Shown in pieces: positions 27,566-36,312 of a DNA stretch of 64,000 nt. Position 1 is the first letter of the stretch. Every line of letters starts with the position of its first letter. Under the pieces are notes generated by a model, which was not told the origin of the DNA, made no database searches, and was given only the letters and a program-made list of their open reading frames with translations. The position numbers and the translations under genes are program-made. Origin of the DNA: Flagellatimonas centrodinii (GTDB taxonomy: Bacteria; Pseudomonadota; Gammaproteobacteria; Nevskiales; Nevskiaceae); the NCBI RefSeq assembly GCF_016918765.2, contig NZ_CP092104.1, positions 2,170,001 to 2,234,000 on the forward strand. Direction: 5' to 3'.

Positions 27566-28707
27566 GCCGGCGCCTCGTCGGCGACCCGCCGCAGGTAGCC
27601 TCCCAGCACATCCTGATAGTGCTGGATCGGCATCAGAAAATCGTCATGGCCGAGTTCCGAGTCGATCAGGGTGTAGCTGACGTCCTTGCCGGCGTCCACC
27701 AGCGCGTGAACGATCTCGCGCGAACGCTCCGGGGAGAATCGCCAGTCCGAAGTGAATGCGATCACCAGGAAGCGGGCGCGGGTTTCACGGAAGGCGTTGG
27801 CGAGCTTGCCGTCATGATCGCGTGCGGGGTCGAAGTAATCGAGCGCCTTGGTCATCAGCAGATAGGTGTTGGCGTCAAATCGCTCGACGAATCGCTGACC
27901 CTGATAGCGCAGATAGCTTTCCACCTCGAATTCGACGTCGAAGTTGAAGCCCGGCCGTGGCGCCTTCAGCTCGTTACCGAACTTGGCGCGCATCGCCTCG
28001 TCCGACAGGTAGGTGATGTGCCCCAGCATGCGCGCCAGTTTCAGTCCGTTGGACGGTACCGTGTTGTGAGCATAGAAACGGCCACCGTGGAAGGCGGGAT
28101 CGGTGAGGATCGCCTGCCGGGCAATTTCATTGAAGGCGATGTTCTGGGCCGACAGCCGCGGCGCGGCAGCGATCACCACCGCGTGGCGCAGACGCTCGGG
28201 GAAATCGATGGCCCATTGCATGACCTGCATGCCGCCGAGCGACCCGCCAACGACCGCGGCCCAACGAACGATCCCCAGATGGTCGGCCAGCAAGGCCTGC
28301 GACCGGACCCAGTCGCGCACCGTCAACAACGGGAAATCCGGCCCGTAGGGCTGGCCAGTGTCGGGGTTGGGTGTGCCGGGGCCGGTGGAGCCGCGACAGC
28401 CGCCGAGGTTGTTGAGGCTGACCACGAAAAAGCGATCGGTGTCGATCGGTTTGCCCGGCCCGATACAGGTATCCCACCAGCCTGGCTTGCGGTCGTCAGC
28501 ACTGTGCACGCCCGCCGCGTGATGATCACCGGATAGCGCATGGCAGACCAGCAACGCGTTGCTGCGGTCGGCATTGAGGCTGCCGTAGGTCTCCACCATC
28601 AGGTCGAAGCGGGGGAGCTGGCGGCCGCACTCCAGGTTCAAGGGGTGTTCGAACGCGATCTTTTTCGGCACCACGATGCCGACGCTGTCGGAGGGCGGGG
28701 TGCCCAC
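27562..28707 (-). CDS. metX: Homoserine O-acyltransferase MetX
   Basis: It acylates homoserine (with acetyl- or succinyl-CoA) in the first committed step of methionine synthesis. It is an alpha/beta hydrolase fold with nucleophile S156 in GGSLGGMQ, acid D321 in TSDWRF and H354 in LGHDDFL. The GTG at 28707, one base overlapping the yggT stop (TAGTG), gives 381 residues, as expected. The longer frame to 28848 adds 47 Ala/Gly-rich shadow residues. Many MetX enzymes paired with MetW in proteobacteria prove to be succinyltransferases; I cannot decide the acyl donor here. Confidence 0.95.
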   Translation of the reverse strand: MGTPPSDSVGIVVPKKIAFEHPLNLECGRQLPRFDLMVETYGSLNADRSNALLVCHALSGDHHAAGVHSADDRKPGWWDTCIGPGKPIDTDRFFVVSLNNLGGCRGSTGPGTPNPDTGQPYGPDFPLLTVRDWVRSQALLADHLGIVRWAAVVGGSLGGMQVMQWAIDFPERLRHAVVIAAAPRLSAQNIAFNEIARQAILTDPAFHGGRFYAHNTVPSNGLKLARMLGHITYLSDEAMRAKFGNELKAPRPGFNFDVEFEVESYLRYQGQRFVERFDANTYLLMTKALDYFDPARDHDGKLANAFRETRARFLVIAFTSDWRFSPERSREIVHALVDAGKDVSYTLIDSELGHDDFLMPIQHYQDVLGGYLRRVADEAPA

Positions 28708-29264
28708 TAGCGGAACACCCCCGGCAGCGGCACCAGCCGGCTCAGCACCTGCAACGCGAGGATCACCACCAGCGGAGACAGATCGAGCCCCCCCATCGGC
28801 GGCAGTACGCGGCGCACCGGCCGCAACAGTGGCTCGTTCAGGCTCCACAGAATATTCGCGGCCGGGTTATGGACGCCGGGGCCGAGCCAGGACATCACCG
28901 CCTGTACGAACAGCGTGAAGGTGTACAGGCCGAGTGCCATGACCAGCAGTTTCAGCGCGCCATACCAGAGGGCCGCCAGCAGACCCACCTGGAGGCCCAG
29001 GAGTGCGGCAACGGCATAGACATAGACCATGCCCAGCAGGGCCAACGTGAGCCCCACGCCCAGATTGATGTTGCGATAGGCCGGCAGCAGCCGGCTCAGG
29101 GTATCGGTCGGAAATCGGGTGAACTGCCAGATGAATTGCGAAATCGGGTTGTAGAAATCGGCGCGCGCCGCTTGCAACAGCAGGCGCAGGGCGAAGATCC
29201 AGATCACCAGGTCAAACAGCGTGGTGACCAGAAAATACAGTGCGTTAGCTCCGTTGGCGCCCAT
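28707..29264 (-). CDS. yggT: YggT-family membrane protein
   Basis: A 185-residue inner-membrane protein made of two tandem YggT units, each with two membrane segments and an RLLLQA / [12 protein letters not shown]-type motif. The linked function is poorly defined (osmotic and cation homeostasis, or envelope and division roles in plastid homologues). Its ATG shares one base with the proC TGA (TGATG), and its TAG shares one with the metX GTG, so the three genes are tightly coupled. The proC-yggT order is standard; the usual upstream yggS is not in this unit. Confidence 0.92.
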   Translation of the reverse strand: MGANGANALYFLVTTLFDLVIWIFALRLLLQAARADFYNPISQFIWQFTRFPTDTLSRLLPAYRNINLGVGLTLALLGMVYVYAVAALLGLQVGLLAALWYGALKLLVMALGLYTFTLFVQAVMSWLGPGVHNPAANILWSLNEPLLRPVRRVLPPMGGLDLSPLVVILALQVLSRLVPLPGVFR

Positions 29265-30103
29265 CAGACCTTGTCCTCCAGTTGTATGCGGATGTCAGCG
29301 CCGAGTTCGGCGCCCCGGTCGCGGGCAGCGTGCATGGCCGTTCCCACCAGAGCTTCCAGCCCGCCCTGGTCAAACGCCCGCAGCGCGGCTTCGGTGGTCC
29401 CGCCCTTCGAGGTCACCTGGCTGCGCAGGGTACCGACCGACGCGTCGTTCTCGGCGACCAGCCGCGCCGCGCCGACCAGCGTCTGCCGGGCCAGGGTCGC
29501 TGCGATGTCATCCGGCAGGCCCAGGGCCACCCCGGCGGCGGTCATTGCCTCGGTGAAGCGAAAAAAGTACGCCGGCCCGGAGCCCGAAAGGGCGGTCACG
29601 GCATCAAGCTGGGCTTCGTCGTCAACCCAGACGCAGGTGCCGGCCGTCGACAGCAGCCGGTCTGCGCGCTCGCGCGCCTCGGTGCCGACCGATGCCGGTG
29701 CGTACAGGGCGCTGATGCCGGCGCCCACCAGCGCCGGCGTGTTGGGCATGCTGCGGACGATGGCGCAGCCGGGCAGGCGACGGGTCAGCGCAGCCACCGG
29801 CACGCCCGCGGCAATCGACAGCACCAACGTGCCGTCGGCCGGCTGCAGGCTTGCCAGCGCGGCCGCCATCTGCTGCGGTTTGACGGCCAGCACCAGGACA
29901 TCGGCCTGGAGGCCGGCGGCATGCTCGCTGGTGCTGATGTCGTAACGCTCGCGCAGCAGGGCGCGTCGCTCGGCCACCGGCTCGACCACGGTCAGGGACT
30001 GTGGCCGATGGCCGGCGCGGACCAAACCTGCCACCAGCGCAGCCGCCATGTTGCCGCCGCCGATGAAGGCGATCGGAAGATCGGGAGACAAAGCGTTGGA
30101 CAC
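29264..30103 (-). CDS. proC: Pyrroline-5-carboxylate reductase
   Basis: It reduces P5C to proline with NAD(P)H, the final step of proline synthesis. The N-terminal Rossmann motif is AFIGGGNMAAALVAGL. The C-terminal ProC signature includes VTALSGSGPAYFF and VTSKGGTTEAAL. The chosen GTG at 30103 gives 279 residues with the usual short leader before the Rossmann fold. A TTG at 30139 would add 12 residues and cannot be excluded. It is divergent from ilvA, with 42 bp between chosen starts. Confidence 0.95.
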   Translation of the reverse strand: MSNALSPDLPIAFIGGGNMAAALVAGLVRAGHRPQSLTVVEPVAERRALLRERYDISTSEHAAGLQADVLVLAVKPQQMAAALASLQPADGTLVLSIAAGVPVAALTRRLPGCAIVRSMPNTPALVGAGISALYAPASVGTEARERADRLLSTAGTCVWVDDEAQLDAVTALSGSGPAYFFRFTEAMTAAGVALGLPDDIAATLARQTLVGAARLVAENDASVGTLRSQVTSKGGTTEAALRAFDQGGLEALVGTAMHAARDRGAELGADIRIQLEDKV

Positions 30104-30145
30104 GGTGGGCAACGGGCGCGGAAAGCCGGTGGAGATCAAGCGCGT

Positions 30146-31744
30146 ATGATAAGCGACTTCACTTTCCCCGACCCCGCTGCCTTGAGCGCAAAAGTCCCCT
30201 CACCGCGCCTGCACGCGGATGTCGAGAAGATCCTGACACGCTACCGTCAGCGGATCGAGGACGCGCGCGTCTACGACGTCGCGATCGTCAGTCCGTTGCT
30301 GGAGGCCGAGCGCCTGTCGCAGAAGCTCGGCAACCGGGTGCTGCTCAAGCGCGAGGACCTGCAGCCGGTGTTCTCGTTCAAGCTCCGGGGCGCCTACAAC
30401 AAGATTGTCGGCCTCAGCGACGAGGAGCGTGCCCGCGGGGTGATCACTGCCTCTGCCGGCAACCATGCCCAGGGTGTCGCGCTGGCCGCGAAACGGCTTG
30501 GCCTGACCGCATGGATCGTGATGCCGAAGACCACCCCCGCGGTCAAGGTCGAGGCAGTGCGCCGGTTCGGGGGCAAGGCCATTCTCCACGGCGATACCTA
30601 TGACGAGGCGCGCGAACATGCGTTGGCGCTGACGGCCGAGCGCGGCATGACCATGGTGCATCCCTACGACGACCCGGCGGTGATTGCCGGCCAGGGCACC
30701 GTTGGCAAGGAGATCTTCGAGCAATGCCCGGAGGCGGACGTGGTGTTTGTCTGTGTCGGCGGCGGTGGCCTGCTGGCCGGCGTCGCCGCCTATCTGAAGG
30801 CGCTCAAGCCTTCGATCAAGATCATCGCGGTGGAACCTGACGATTCCAACTGCTTTGCTGCCGCGCTGGCAGTGGGCCGACGGGTGACGCTGGCCCGCGC
30901 TGGATTGTTTGCCGATGGGGTTTCGGTGCGGCAGGTGGGTGAAGAGACCTTCCGCGTCGCGCGGCATCTTGTTGACGATACCGTGCTGGTCGATGCCGAC
31001 GAGATCTGCGCTGCCATCCGTGATGTCTTCTACGACCAGCGGGCACTGCCGGAGCCTGCGGGCGCCCTCGCCGTGGCCGGGATGAAGAAGTGGGTGGCCG
31101 AACATGGCATCAACGGGCAGACCCTGGTTGCCACGGTCTCCGGCGCCAACGTCAATTTCGATCGCCTCCGCCACATCGCCGAACGAGCGGAACTCGGCGA
31201 CAACGCCGAGGCGCTGCTGGCGGTCACGATTGCCGAGAAGCCCGGCAGTTTCAAACGGTTTTTGCGCGAGATCGGCCGACGTCCGATTACCGAGTTCAAC
31301 TACCGCTACAGCGGTCCCTCACAGGCCCATGTGTTTGTCGGCGTCAAGCTGACCGAGGGCGACGTCGAGCGCGATGCCCTGATCGGCGCCTTGCGCGGGC
31401 ATGGCTATCCGGTGGTCGACATGTCGGCCAACGAAATGGCCAAGGTGCACGTGCGGTTCATGGTCGGTGGACGGGCGCCCGACCTCAAGAACGAACGGCT
31501 ATTCCGCTTCGAATTTCCGGAGCGACCCTCGGCCTGTCTCGACTTTCTCGGCGCCGTCGGCAGTCGCTGGAATATCTCGCTGTTCCACTATCGCAACCAC
31601 GGCGCCGCCTATGGCCGGGTGCTGTGTGGCCTTCAGGTGCCGCGCGGAGAATGGGGCGAGTGCCGGCGCTCATTGGATGCGCTGGGCTATCGCTACTGGG
31701 AAGAAACCGCCAACCCCGCCTACGACCTGTTTCTCGGCACCTGA
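30146..31744 (+). CDS. ilvA: Biosynthetic L-threonine ammonia-lyase
   Basis: A PLP enzyme converting threonine to 2-oxobutyrate for isoleucine synthesis. The 532-residue full-length form has the PLP lysine K79 in VFSFKLRGAYN, the SAGNHAQGVA phosphate-binding region, the CVGGGGLLAGV loop and two C-terminal ACT-like regulatory domains (about 345-430 and 440-530), where isoleucine feedback would act. The ATG at 30146 has GGAG 11 bases upstream; the very long open frame before it is the antisense of proC. Confidence 0.96.
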   Translation: MISDFTFPDPAALSAKVPSPRLHADVEKILTRYRQRIEDARVYDVAIVSPLLEAERLSQKLGNRVLLKREDLQPVFSFKLRGAYNKIVGLSDEERARGVITASAGNHAQGVALAAKRLGLTAWIVMPKTTPAVKVEAVRRFGGKAILHGDTYDEAREHALALTAERGMTMVHPYDDPAVIAGQGTVGKEIFEQCPEADVVFVCVGGGGLLAGVAAYLKALKPSIKIIAVEPDDSNCFAAALAVGRRVTLARAGLFADGVSVRQVGEETFRVARHLVDDTVLVDADEICAAIRDVFYDQRALPEPAGALAVAGMKKWVAEHGINGQTLVATVSGANVNFDRLRHIAERAELGDNAEALLAVTIAEKPGSFKRFLREIGRRPITEFNYRYSGPSQAHVFVGVKLTEGDVERDALIGALRGHGYPVVDMSANEMAKVHVRFMVGGRAPDLKNERLFRFEFPERPSACLDFLGAVGSRWNISLFHYRNHGAAYGRVLCGLQVPRGEWGECRRSLDALGYRYWEETANPAYDLFLGT

Positions 31745-31756
31745 TCGGCCACCGGC

Positions 31757-32230
31757 TCAGGGCTTCTCCCCGGCCAGGGCGCAGATCGCGGCCCAGTGCT
31801 CCGGGCGCACCGGCATTACCGACAGCCGATTGCCCTTGGCGATCACCTGCAGGCCGGCCAGCGCATCGGCATTGTCCTTCAGGGTGGCCAGGCTGACCGG
31901 GCGTTTCCACTTGCGGCGGTACTTGACGTCCACCAGCAGCCAGCGCGGCTGATCCGGGCGGCTCTTGGGGTCGTAGTGGTGGTGCCCCTGCTCGAATTGG
32001 GTGGGGTCGATGTAGGCCGGGCTGGCAATGGTCATCACCCCATAGATCCCCGGCACCTCGCAGTTCGAGTGATAGAAGAAGGCGGTGTCACCGACCTTCA
32101 TCTGATCGCGGAACATGTTGCGCACTTGATAGTTGCGCACGCCGTCCCAGGGCTCGATACGGTTCGGGCGTGCCGCCAGGTCGTCGATCGAGAAAGTGTC
32201 GGGTTCGGATTTCATCAGCCAGTGGCCCAC
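31757..32230 (-). CDS. EVE-domain protein
   Basis: A 157-residue single EVE domain, related to PUA/YTH folds that recognise modified bases in RNA or DNA. Signature segments are GHWLMKSEPDTFSI at the N-terminus, WDGVRNYQVRN, DTAFFYHSN and RWLLVDVKYRRKW. The GTG at 32230 is preferred, because a GGAG lies 6 bases upstream and the WLMKSEP strand belongs to the domain core. The ATG at 32215 (TGATG with the cyclo-ligase stop) would cut this strand. Likely co-transcribed with the cyclo-ligase gene. Confidence 0.9.
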   Translation of the reverse strand: MGHWLMKSEPDTFSIDDLAARPNRIEPWDGVRNYQVRNMFRDQMKVGDTAFFYHSNCEVPGIYGVMTIASPAYIDPTQFEQGHHHYDPKSRPDQPRWLLVDVKYRRKWKRPVSLATLKDNADALAGLQVIAKGNRLSVMPVRPEHWAAICALAGEKP

Positions 32231-32808
32231 AGCATGCTCCGGTCGGTGGCGATACGGTCGAGGGAAACGTCCCAGGGGTCGCGCGGCAAGTGCTTCACGC
32301 CCTGTTGATGATAGGCAAAGCCGACCCTCAGGGGCCGGCGAAAGGCTCGCGCCGGCACCCGGTCGTAGTAGCCGCCACCGGCACCGAGGCGGGTGCCATG
32401 ATCGTCGAAGCCCACCAGCGGCAGGACCAGCAGCTGCAACGCCCGGGACGGCACCCGCGGTAAAGCCCTGCGGGGCCGCCGGATATCGTGCGCGCCGGCC
32501 CGGCATGGCGTACGCGGATGCAGTCGGACCCAGTGCAGGCGCTTCTCCGCCCGGATCACCGGCACGTAGGTTTCGGCACCTCGGCGCCACAACACCTGTA
32601 GCAAAGGCAGGGTATCGAGCTCGCTGCCGCTGGCCAGATACAGGCCCCAGCGGCGGCAGTCGCGCGCGACCGGACATCGCAACAACTTCAGGGCTGCCCG
32701 GCGCGCAGCCAGCCGGCGTTGGCGTGGGCTCAACGCCTGTCGGGCTGCGCGCAGGGTGCGGCGCAGCGCGACTTTGGATTCAGAGGTGTCTCCCGCCGGT
32801 GCCGTCAT
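32215..32808 (-). CDS. fau: 5-formyltetrahydrofolate cyclo-ligase
   Basis: It converts 5-formyl-THF to 5,10-methenyl-THF with ATP. The product (about 197 residues from the ATG at 32808) has the N-terminal KVALRRTLRAARQALSP helix, the ELDTLPLL region and the C-terminal GTRLGAGGGYYDR substrate-binding signature. This ATG lies inside the 3' part of the 6S RNA sequence. No other ATG or GTG precedes the first conserved helix, so the overlap looks real. Linkage of 6S RNA with this gene is conserved in gammaproteobacteria (ssrS-ygfA). Confidence 0.9.
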   Translation of the reverse strand: MTAPAGDTSESKVALRRTLRAARQALSPRQRRLAARRAALKLLRCPVARDCRRWGLYLASGSELDTLPLLQVLWRRGAETYVPVIRAEKRLHWVRLHPRTPCRAGAHDIRRPRRALPRVPSRALQLLVLPLVGFDDHGTRLGAGGGYYDRVPARAFRRPLRVGFAYHQQGVKHLPRDPWDVSLDRIATDRSMLWATG

Positions 32809-32974
32809 GGGCTCTGTCACCTTGAGACGTCGTCTCAAGTGGGTGCGTCTCGACGTCTTTGGGCTTCCCGCTAGACGCTGCGGGCTTGCACGCCCGACGC
32901 AGATAGGCTCCCGGGGTTTTGCAAATAGGCTCAAGGGGTTGGGAGCCCTTGTCGAACACTGCAGGAGACACCGA
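32783..32974 (-). ncRNA. ssrS: 6S RNA
   Basis: About 190 nt between zapA and fau, the standard location. The closing stem is GGTGTCTCC (32964-32972) paired with GGAGACACC (32785-32793). Next to the 5' arm stands the GTTCG motif. The interior holds CCCCTTGAGCCTAT and GTGCAAGCCCG, and the 3' half has the CTTGAGACGACGTCTCAAG hairpin followed by GTGACAGAGCC, closely parallel to E. coli 6S (CTTGAACC...TCAAGGGTTACAGCC). A TACACT -10-like box at 32979-32984 gives a start near 32973. The RNA mimics an open promoter and sequesters sigma-70 RNA polymerase in stationary phase. Exact ends are estimates. Confidence 0.93.
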
Positions 32975-32987
32975 GGCCAGTGTATCG

Positions 32988-33305
32988 CTATTCGAGCGCA
33001 AGGGTGGAGTCGATATCGAGACGCAACTGACGAACGCGCGCAATCGCCGTCTCATCGGCAGGCGCGACGCCCTCCGTGCCATGCGCCTCCAGCAGCTCCC
33101 GGGCGAGATTCAATGCCGCCATCACGGCAATTTTCTCCGACCCCAAGGCCTTGCCTCGGCGACGGATGGTGGTCATCCGCTCATTGAGATAGTCGGCGGA
33201 GCGGACCAGCGCTTCATGCTCCTCCGGCGGGCAAGCCACGGTGTACTCCTTGCCCATGATGCGGACCGTGATGCTCAAGGGATCGGACGGCTTCGGTGTC
33301 GTCAT
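32988..33305 (-). CDS. zapA: Cell division protein ZapA
   Basis: A cytoplasmic FtsZ-ring-associated protein that bundles FtsZ filaments. At 105 residues it has the N-terminal ITVRIMGKEYTVACPPEE block, then DYLNERM and a C-terminal coiled coil (ARELLEAH and onward). It overlaps the upstream coiled-coil gene by 4 bases and lies just upstream of 6S RNA, whose promoter probably sits in its 3' end. Confidence 0.95.
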   Translation of the reverse strand: MTTPKPSDPLSITVRIMGKEYTVACPPEEHEALVRSADYLNERMTTIRRRGKALGSEKIAVMAALNLARELLEAHGTEGVAPADETAIARVRQLRLDIDSTLALE

Positions 33306-33571
33306 CGCAGCACATCCTCCTCGGTGGATTCAGCCTCGGCGGCCGGCGCGTCGAGCTCGCCGATCTCGGCATCAGCGGCCGCGTCCGGCACCACCTCGAG
33401 GGTTCGGACGCGCTCGACAATGGCTTCAATGCGTCGCCGCAGTTCGCCATTGAGCGCGAGCAGACGGTCGCGTTCCTGCAGCGCGCGCTTCAGCTCCAGT
33501 CGCGACTGCCGGTAGCCCGTTGTCAGGCGTTGAATCCGTTCTTCAAGCTGTTTGAGTTCGGCGTCGAGCAT
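33302..33571 (-). CDS. Small coiled-coil protein (TIGR02449/ZapB-like)
   Basis: An 89-residue protein: residues 1-60 are a continuous heptad-type coiled coil (LKQLEERIQRL, LLALNGELRRR), followed by an acidic Ala/Glu tail. It matches the small family regularly placed directly before zapA in gammaproteobacteria, which is thought to be ZapB-like. The stop overlaps the zapA ATG by 4 bases. A division role is inferred from this linkage. Confidence 0.85.
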   Translation of the reverse strand: MLDAELKQLEERIQRLTTGYRQSRLELKRALQERDRLLALNGELRRRIEAIVERVRTLEVVPDAAADAEIGELDAPAAEAESTEEDVLR

Positions 33572-33580
33572 GGCAACACG

Positions 33581-33615
33581 AAAAAGGCGGCGGCCGTCAG
33601 TATACGGCCGCCGCC
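33581..33615 (-). terminator. Rho-independent terminator after the Do-type protease gene
   Basis: A perfect 11-bp stem GGCGGCGGCCG / CGGCCGCCGCC (33586-33596, 33605-33615) with an 8-base loop is followed on the minus strand by TTTTT (33581-33585). It ends the protease transcript and insulates the zapB-like/zapA unit downstream. Confidence 0.88.
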
Positions 33616-33635
33616 CGGGGCGTACAGCGTCGGCT

Positions 33636-35060
33636 TTACTGGATCAGCAGGAACAGCGCCCCCGGACCCCGGCGAACATGCAACAGCAGCTCGCCGTCAC
33701 CGGCTTCTTTCAGGCGCGCCTGAAGGTCGGCAACGTCGGCGACGGCGCGGCGGTTGACGGCGATGATGATGTCGCCCTCGCGCAGGCCGGTACGTGCGGC
33801 CGGTGAACGCGGATCGATTGACTTGATCATCGCGCCTTTCTCGATGCCGGCCTGGCGGGCGGCATCACTCGGCGGACCGAATTCTGCGCCTTCAAGCCGC
33901 GGGCTTAGGGCCTGACCGGTGGCCACGACCTCCTCGCTGGCGCCGATCTTCACTTTCACGGTCTGCTTCTTGCCGCTGCGGATCACGGCCAGTTCCACCG
34001 TGTCGCCGACACGCAGCAGGCCGACCTGATTGCGCAGCTCGGAGAAATCGCGCACCGATTTGCCATTGATGGCGGTAATGATGTCTTCCGCCTTCAGGCC
34101 GGCCTTGTCCGCGGGCGAGTCCGGCAGCACCTGGGTGACCAGGGCGCCGCGGGTGCTCTCGAGATCAAAGGCCTTGGCCAGTTCCGGTGTGAGATTCTGG
34201 CCGGTGACGCCGATCCGACCGCGCTGAACGGAGCCGTGCTCGATCAGCTGGTTCATCACATTCTTCGCCAGATTGGTGGGGATGGCGAAGCCGATGCCGA
34301 TGTTGCCACCGGAGCGCGACAGGATATTCGAGGGAATGCCGACCAGCTCGCCGCGCAGGTTGACCAGGGCGCCGCCGGAGTTGCCGGGGTTGATGGAGGC
34401 GTCGGTCTGGATGAAGTCCTCGTAGCCGCCTTCGCTAATGCCGGTCTGTCGTGACAGGCCGGAGACGATGCCGCTGGTCACCGTCTGGCGCAGGCCGAAG
34501 GGTGATCCGATAGCGACCACGAAGTCACCGACCTGCAACTGTTCGGAGTCGGCCATCGGCAGCGCCACCAGATCGTCGGCCTTGATCTTCAGCACCGCGA
34601 TGTCGGTATCGGGGTCCTTGCCGATCAGCTCGGCATCGAACTCGCGGTCATCGTTGAGCCGCACCTTGATCGTGTCGGCCTTGTCGACCACATGGTTGTT
34701 GGTGATCACATAGCCGTTCGCCGCATCGACGATGACGCCCGAGCCGATGGACTGGGCTTCACGCTCTGGCTGCTGGTCGGGGATGCCAAAGAAGCGACGG
34801 AACATCGGATCGTCCATGAACGGCCCGAAGGGTGAGTTTGCCGGCCCCTGGGCCGACATCGTCACCGAGATGTTGACCACCGCCGGCATCGTCTGTTTGA
34901 GCATGGGCGCGAGTGAGGGCAGGGCGCCCTGCTGTGGCGCTACAGCCGGAAGCTGCGCCTGCGCCGGTTCGGGCGCGCTCGACATGATGCAGGCGGCGGT
35001 GACCAGCGCCGCCGAGACAGCCAGCGGGGCGAGAATCTTGGTGCTGATGGAGTGAGCCAT
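33636..35060 (-). CDS. Do/HtrA-family periplasmic serine endoprotease
   Basis: A periplasmic protease and chaperone for misfolded envelope proteins. The 474-residue protein has an export signal (cleavage near AQAQ, about 36), a trypsin-like domain with H123 (TNNHVV), D153 (TDIAV) and S228 (GNSGG), and two PDZ domains (about 270-360 and 375-465). A Cys24 in VTAAC is a poor lipobox (Thr at -3). Length and the LA-loop size fit DegQ/MucD-type enzymes, so I leave the symbol open. It ends at a strong terminator. No sigma-E promoter could be confirmed. Confidence 0.94.
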   Translation of the reverse strand: MAHSISTKILAPLAVSAALVTAACIMSSAPEPAQAQLPAVAPQQGALPSLAPMLKQTMPAVVNISVTMSAQGPANSPFGPFMDDPMFRRFFGIPDQQPEREAQSIGSGVIVDAANGYVITNNHVVDKADTIKVRLNDDREFDAELIGKDPDTDIAVLKIKADDLVALPMADSEQLQVGDFVVAIGSPFGLRQTVTSGIVSGLSRQTGISEGGYEDFIQTDASINPGNSGGALVNLRGELVGIPSNILSRSGGNIGIGFAIPTNLAKNVMNQLIEHGSVQRGRIGVTGQNLTPELAKAFDLESTRGALVTQVLPDSPADKAGLKAEDIITAINGKSVRDFSELRNQVGLLRVGDTVELAVIRSGKKQTVKVKIGASEEVVATGQALSPRLEGAEFGPPSDAARQAGIEKGAMIKSIDPRSPAARTGLREGDIIIAVNRRAVADVADLQARLKEAGDGELLLHVRRGPGALFLLIQ

Positions 35061-35141
35061 TCTTGGGGTTCTCTTGATGGAATTGAGGATTTGGAGGCCG
35101 CAATGGGCGCTATGACCGCGGCCGTTGCCGCAAGTTCGGGC

Positions 35142-36179
35142 TCAATGCAGGCTCGTCGGTGGTTGCAGGACCTCGTCGGCCCCCCGGCGCAGTGACAGGC
35201 CCAGTCGTAGAAGTCCGCCGGCGAGACGGTCGGCCAATCGCTGTGGCTTGCGGAACTGCAGGTGCAGGAGATCGGCTTGCTTCACCCTGCCCAGCAACCA
35301 GTCGTCGCTGGTCATCAGGGCATCGACCAGCTTCAGGCCGAGGGCCTGTGTGCCGTACCAGTGCTCGCCGGTGGCAACCTGGTCGATGCTGAGCACCGGG
35401 CGATGTTCGGCCACGAACTGCTTGAAAAGATCATGGGTCTGTTCCAGTTCTTCGCGGAACTTGGCTCGGCCGGCTTCGGTGTTCTCGCCCAAGACCGTCA
35501 GCGTGCGTTTGTAGGCACCCGCTGTGTGCATTTCGATATCGACTTCATGTTTTTTCAACAGGCGGTGCAGGTTGGGCAGCTGTGCCACCACCCCGATCGA
35601 CCCGAGGATAGCGAACGGCGCTGCAATGATTCGGTCGGCCACCGCCGCCATCATGTACCCGCCGCTGGCGGCGACCTGATCAACCGCGACAGTGAGCTTG
35701 AGCCCATGATCGCGCAGCCGCCGCAGCTGCGAAGCGGCGAGGCCGTAGGCGTGGACAAGGCCGCCGGCGCTTTCCAACCGGAGCAGTACTTCGTCGCCGT
35801 CACGTGCCACCTGCACGATGGCACTGATCTCCTCGCGGAGGGTATCGGTGCCGTCGGCACGTAGGTTGCCATCGAAATCGAGCACGAAGATTCGTGGACG
35901 AGCAGGTGGTTGCTTGGCTTTGCGTCGCTGTTTGGCCTCGGTCTTGCGCGCCTTGCGCGCCTGCTTGGCCTCGACGGGGGTTTGCAGTTCGGCCTGGAGG
36001 GCGTCCGCCAGCCGCTCGAATCGCCGATTGAGGTCGGTGATCTCCAGACGCTCCCCGGGGCCGTGCTGGCGGGCGCTGCGGATCGCCGCCACCAAGGCGC
36101 CGAGCACGATGATGACGACTACAACGATCGTCGCCGACTTGGCGACGAACAGGCCGTAGTCGGTCAGGAAACTGGTCAC
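35142..36179 (-). CDS. sohB: Inner-membrane protease SohB (S49 family)
   Basis: A membrane-bound S49 peptidase. The 345-residue form has one N-terminal membrane segment (about 17-33), a Lys/Arg-rich linker (70-92), and the protease domain with the Ser-Lys dyad S172 (AASGGYM) and K224 (GAYKRTL). The GTG at 36179 is preferred because AAGGGAG lies 5 bases before it; an ATG at 36194 would place that Shine-Dalgarno inside the coding region. The open frame to 36338 is longer than the family. It is divergent from the OmpA-like gene. Confidence 0.92.
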   Translation of the reverse strand: MTSFLTDYGLFVAKSATIVVVVIIVLGALVAAIRSARQHGPGERLEITDLNRRFERLADALQAELQTPVEAKQARKARKTEAKQRRKAKQPPARPRIFVLDFDGNLRADGTDTLREEISAIVQVARDGDEVLLRLESAGGLVHAYGLAASQLRRLRDHGLKLTVAVDQVAASGGYMMAAVADRIIAAPFAILGSIGVVAQLPNLHRLLKKHEVDIEMHTAGAYKRTLTVLGENTEAGRAKFREELEQTHDLFKQFVAEHRPVLSIDQVATGEHWYGTQALGLKLVDALMTSDDWLLGRVKQADLLHLQFRKPQRLADRLAGGLLRLGLSLRRGADEVLQPPTSLH

Positions 36180-36254
36180 GTTGACTCCCTTCATGAAAAT
36201 GTAGGTGATTTCAGACTGTTGCACGACCGTGGGTCGCAGAGCCCGGTCGGACCC

Positions 36255-36260
36255 TATAAT
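36255..36260 (+). promoter_or_regulatory. Perfect -10 box upstream of the OmpA-like gene
   Basis: A consensus TATAAT lies 53 bases before the ATG of the OmpA-like gene. No convincing -35 stands at 16-18 bases, so it may be an activator-dependent or weak promoter. This is the only -10-like match I found in the sohB/ompA-like divergent region. Confidence 0.35.
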
Positions 36261-36312
36261 ACGGGGTGAATAACAATTGACGGTGCCAGTACGCGGCCGG
36301 GGGACAGCGAAC

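Noticed and set aside
33649-35060. Do-type protease as a lipoprotein (Cys24)
   Set aside because: The sequence before Cys24 is VTAA, lacking the Leu/Val at -3 expected for a lipobox; cleavage near AQAQ by signal peptidase I fits better.
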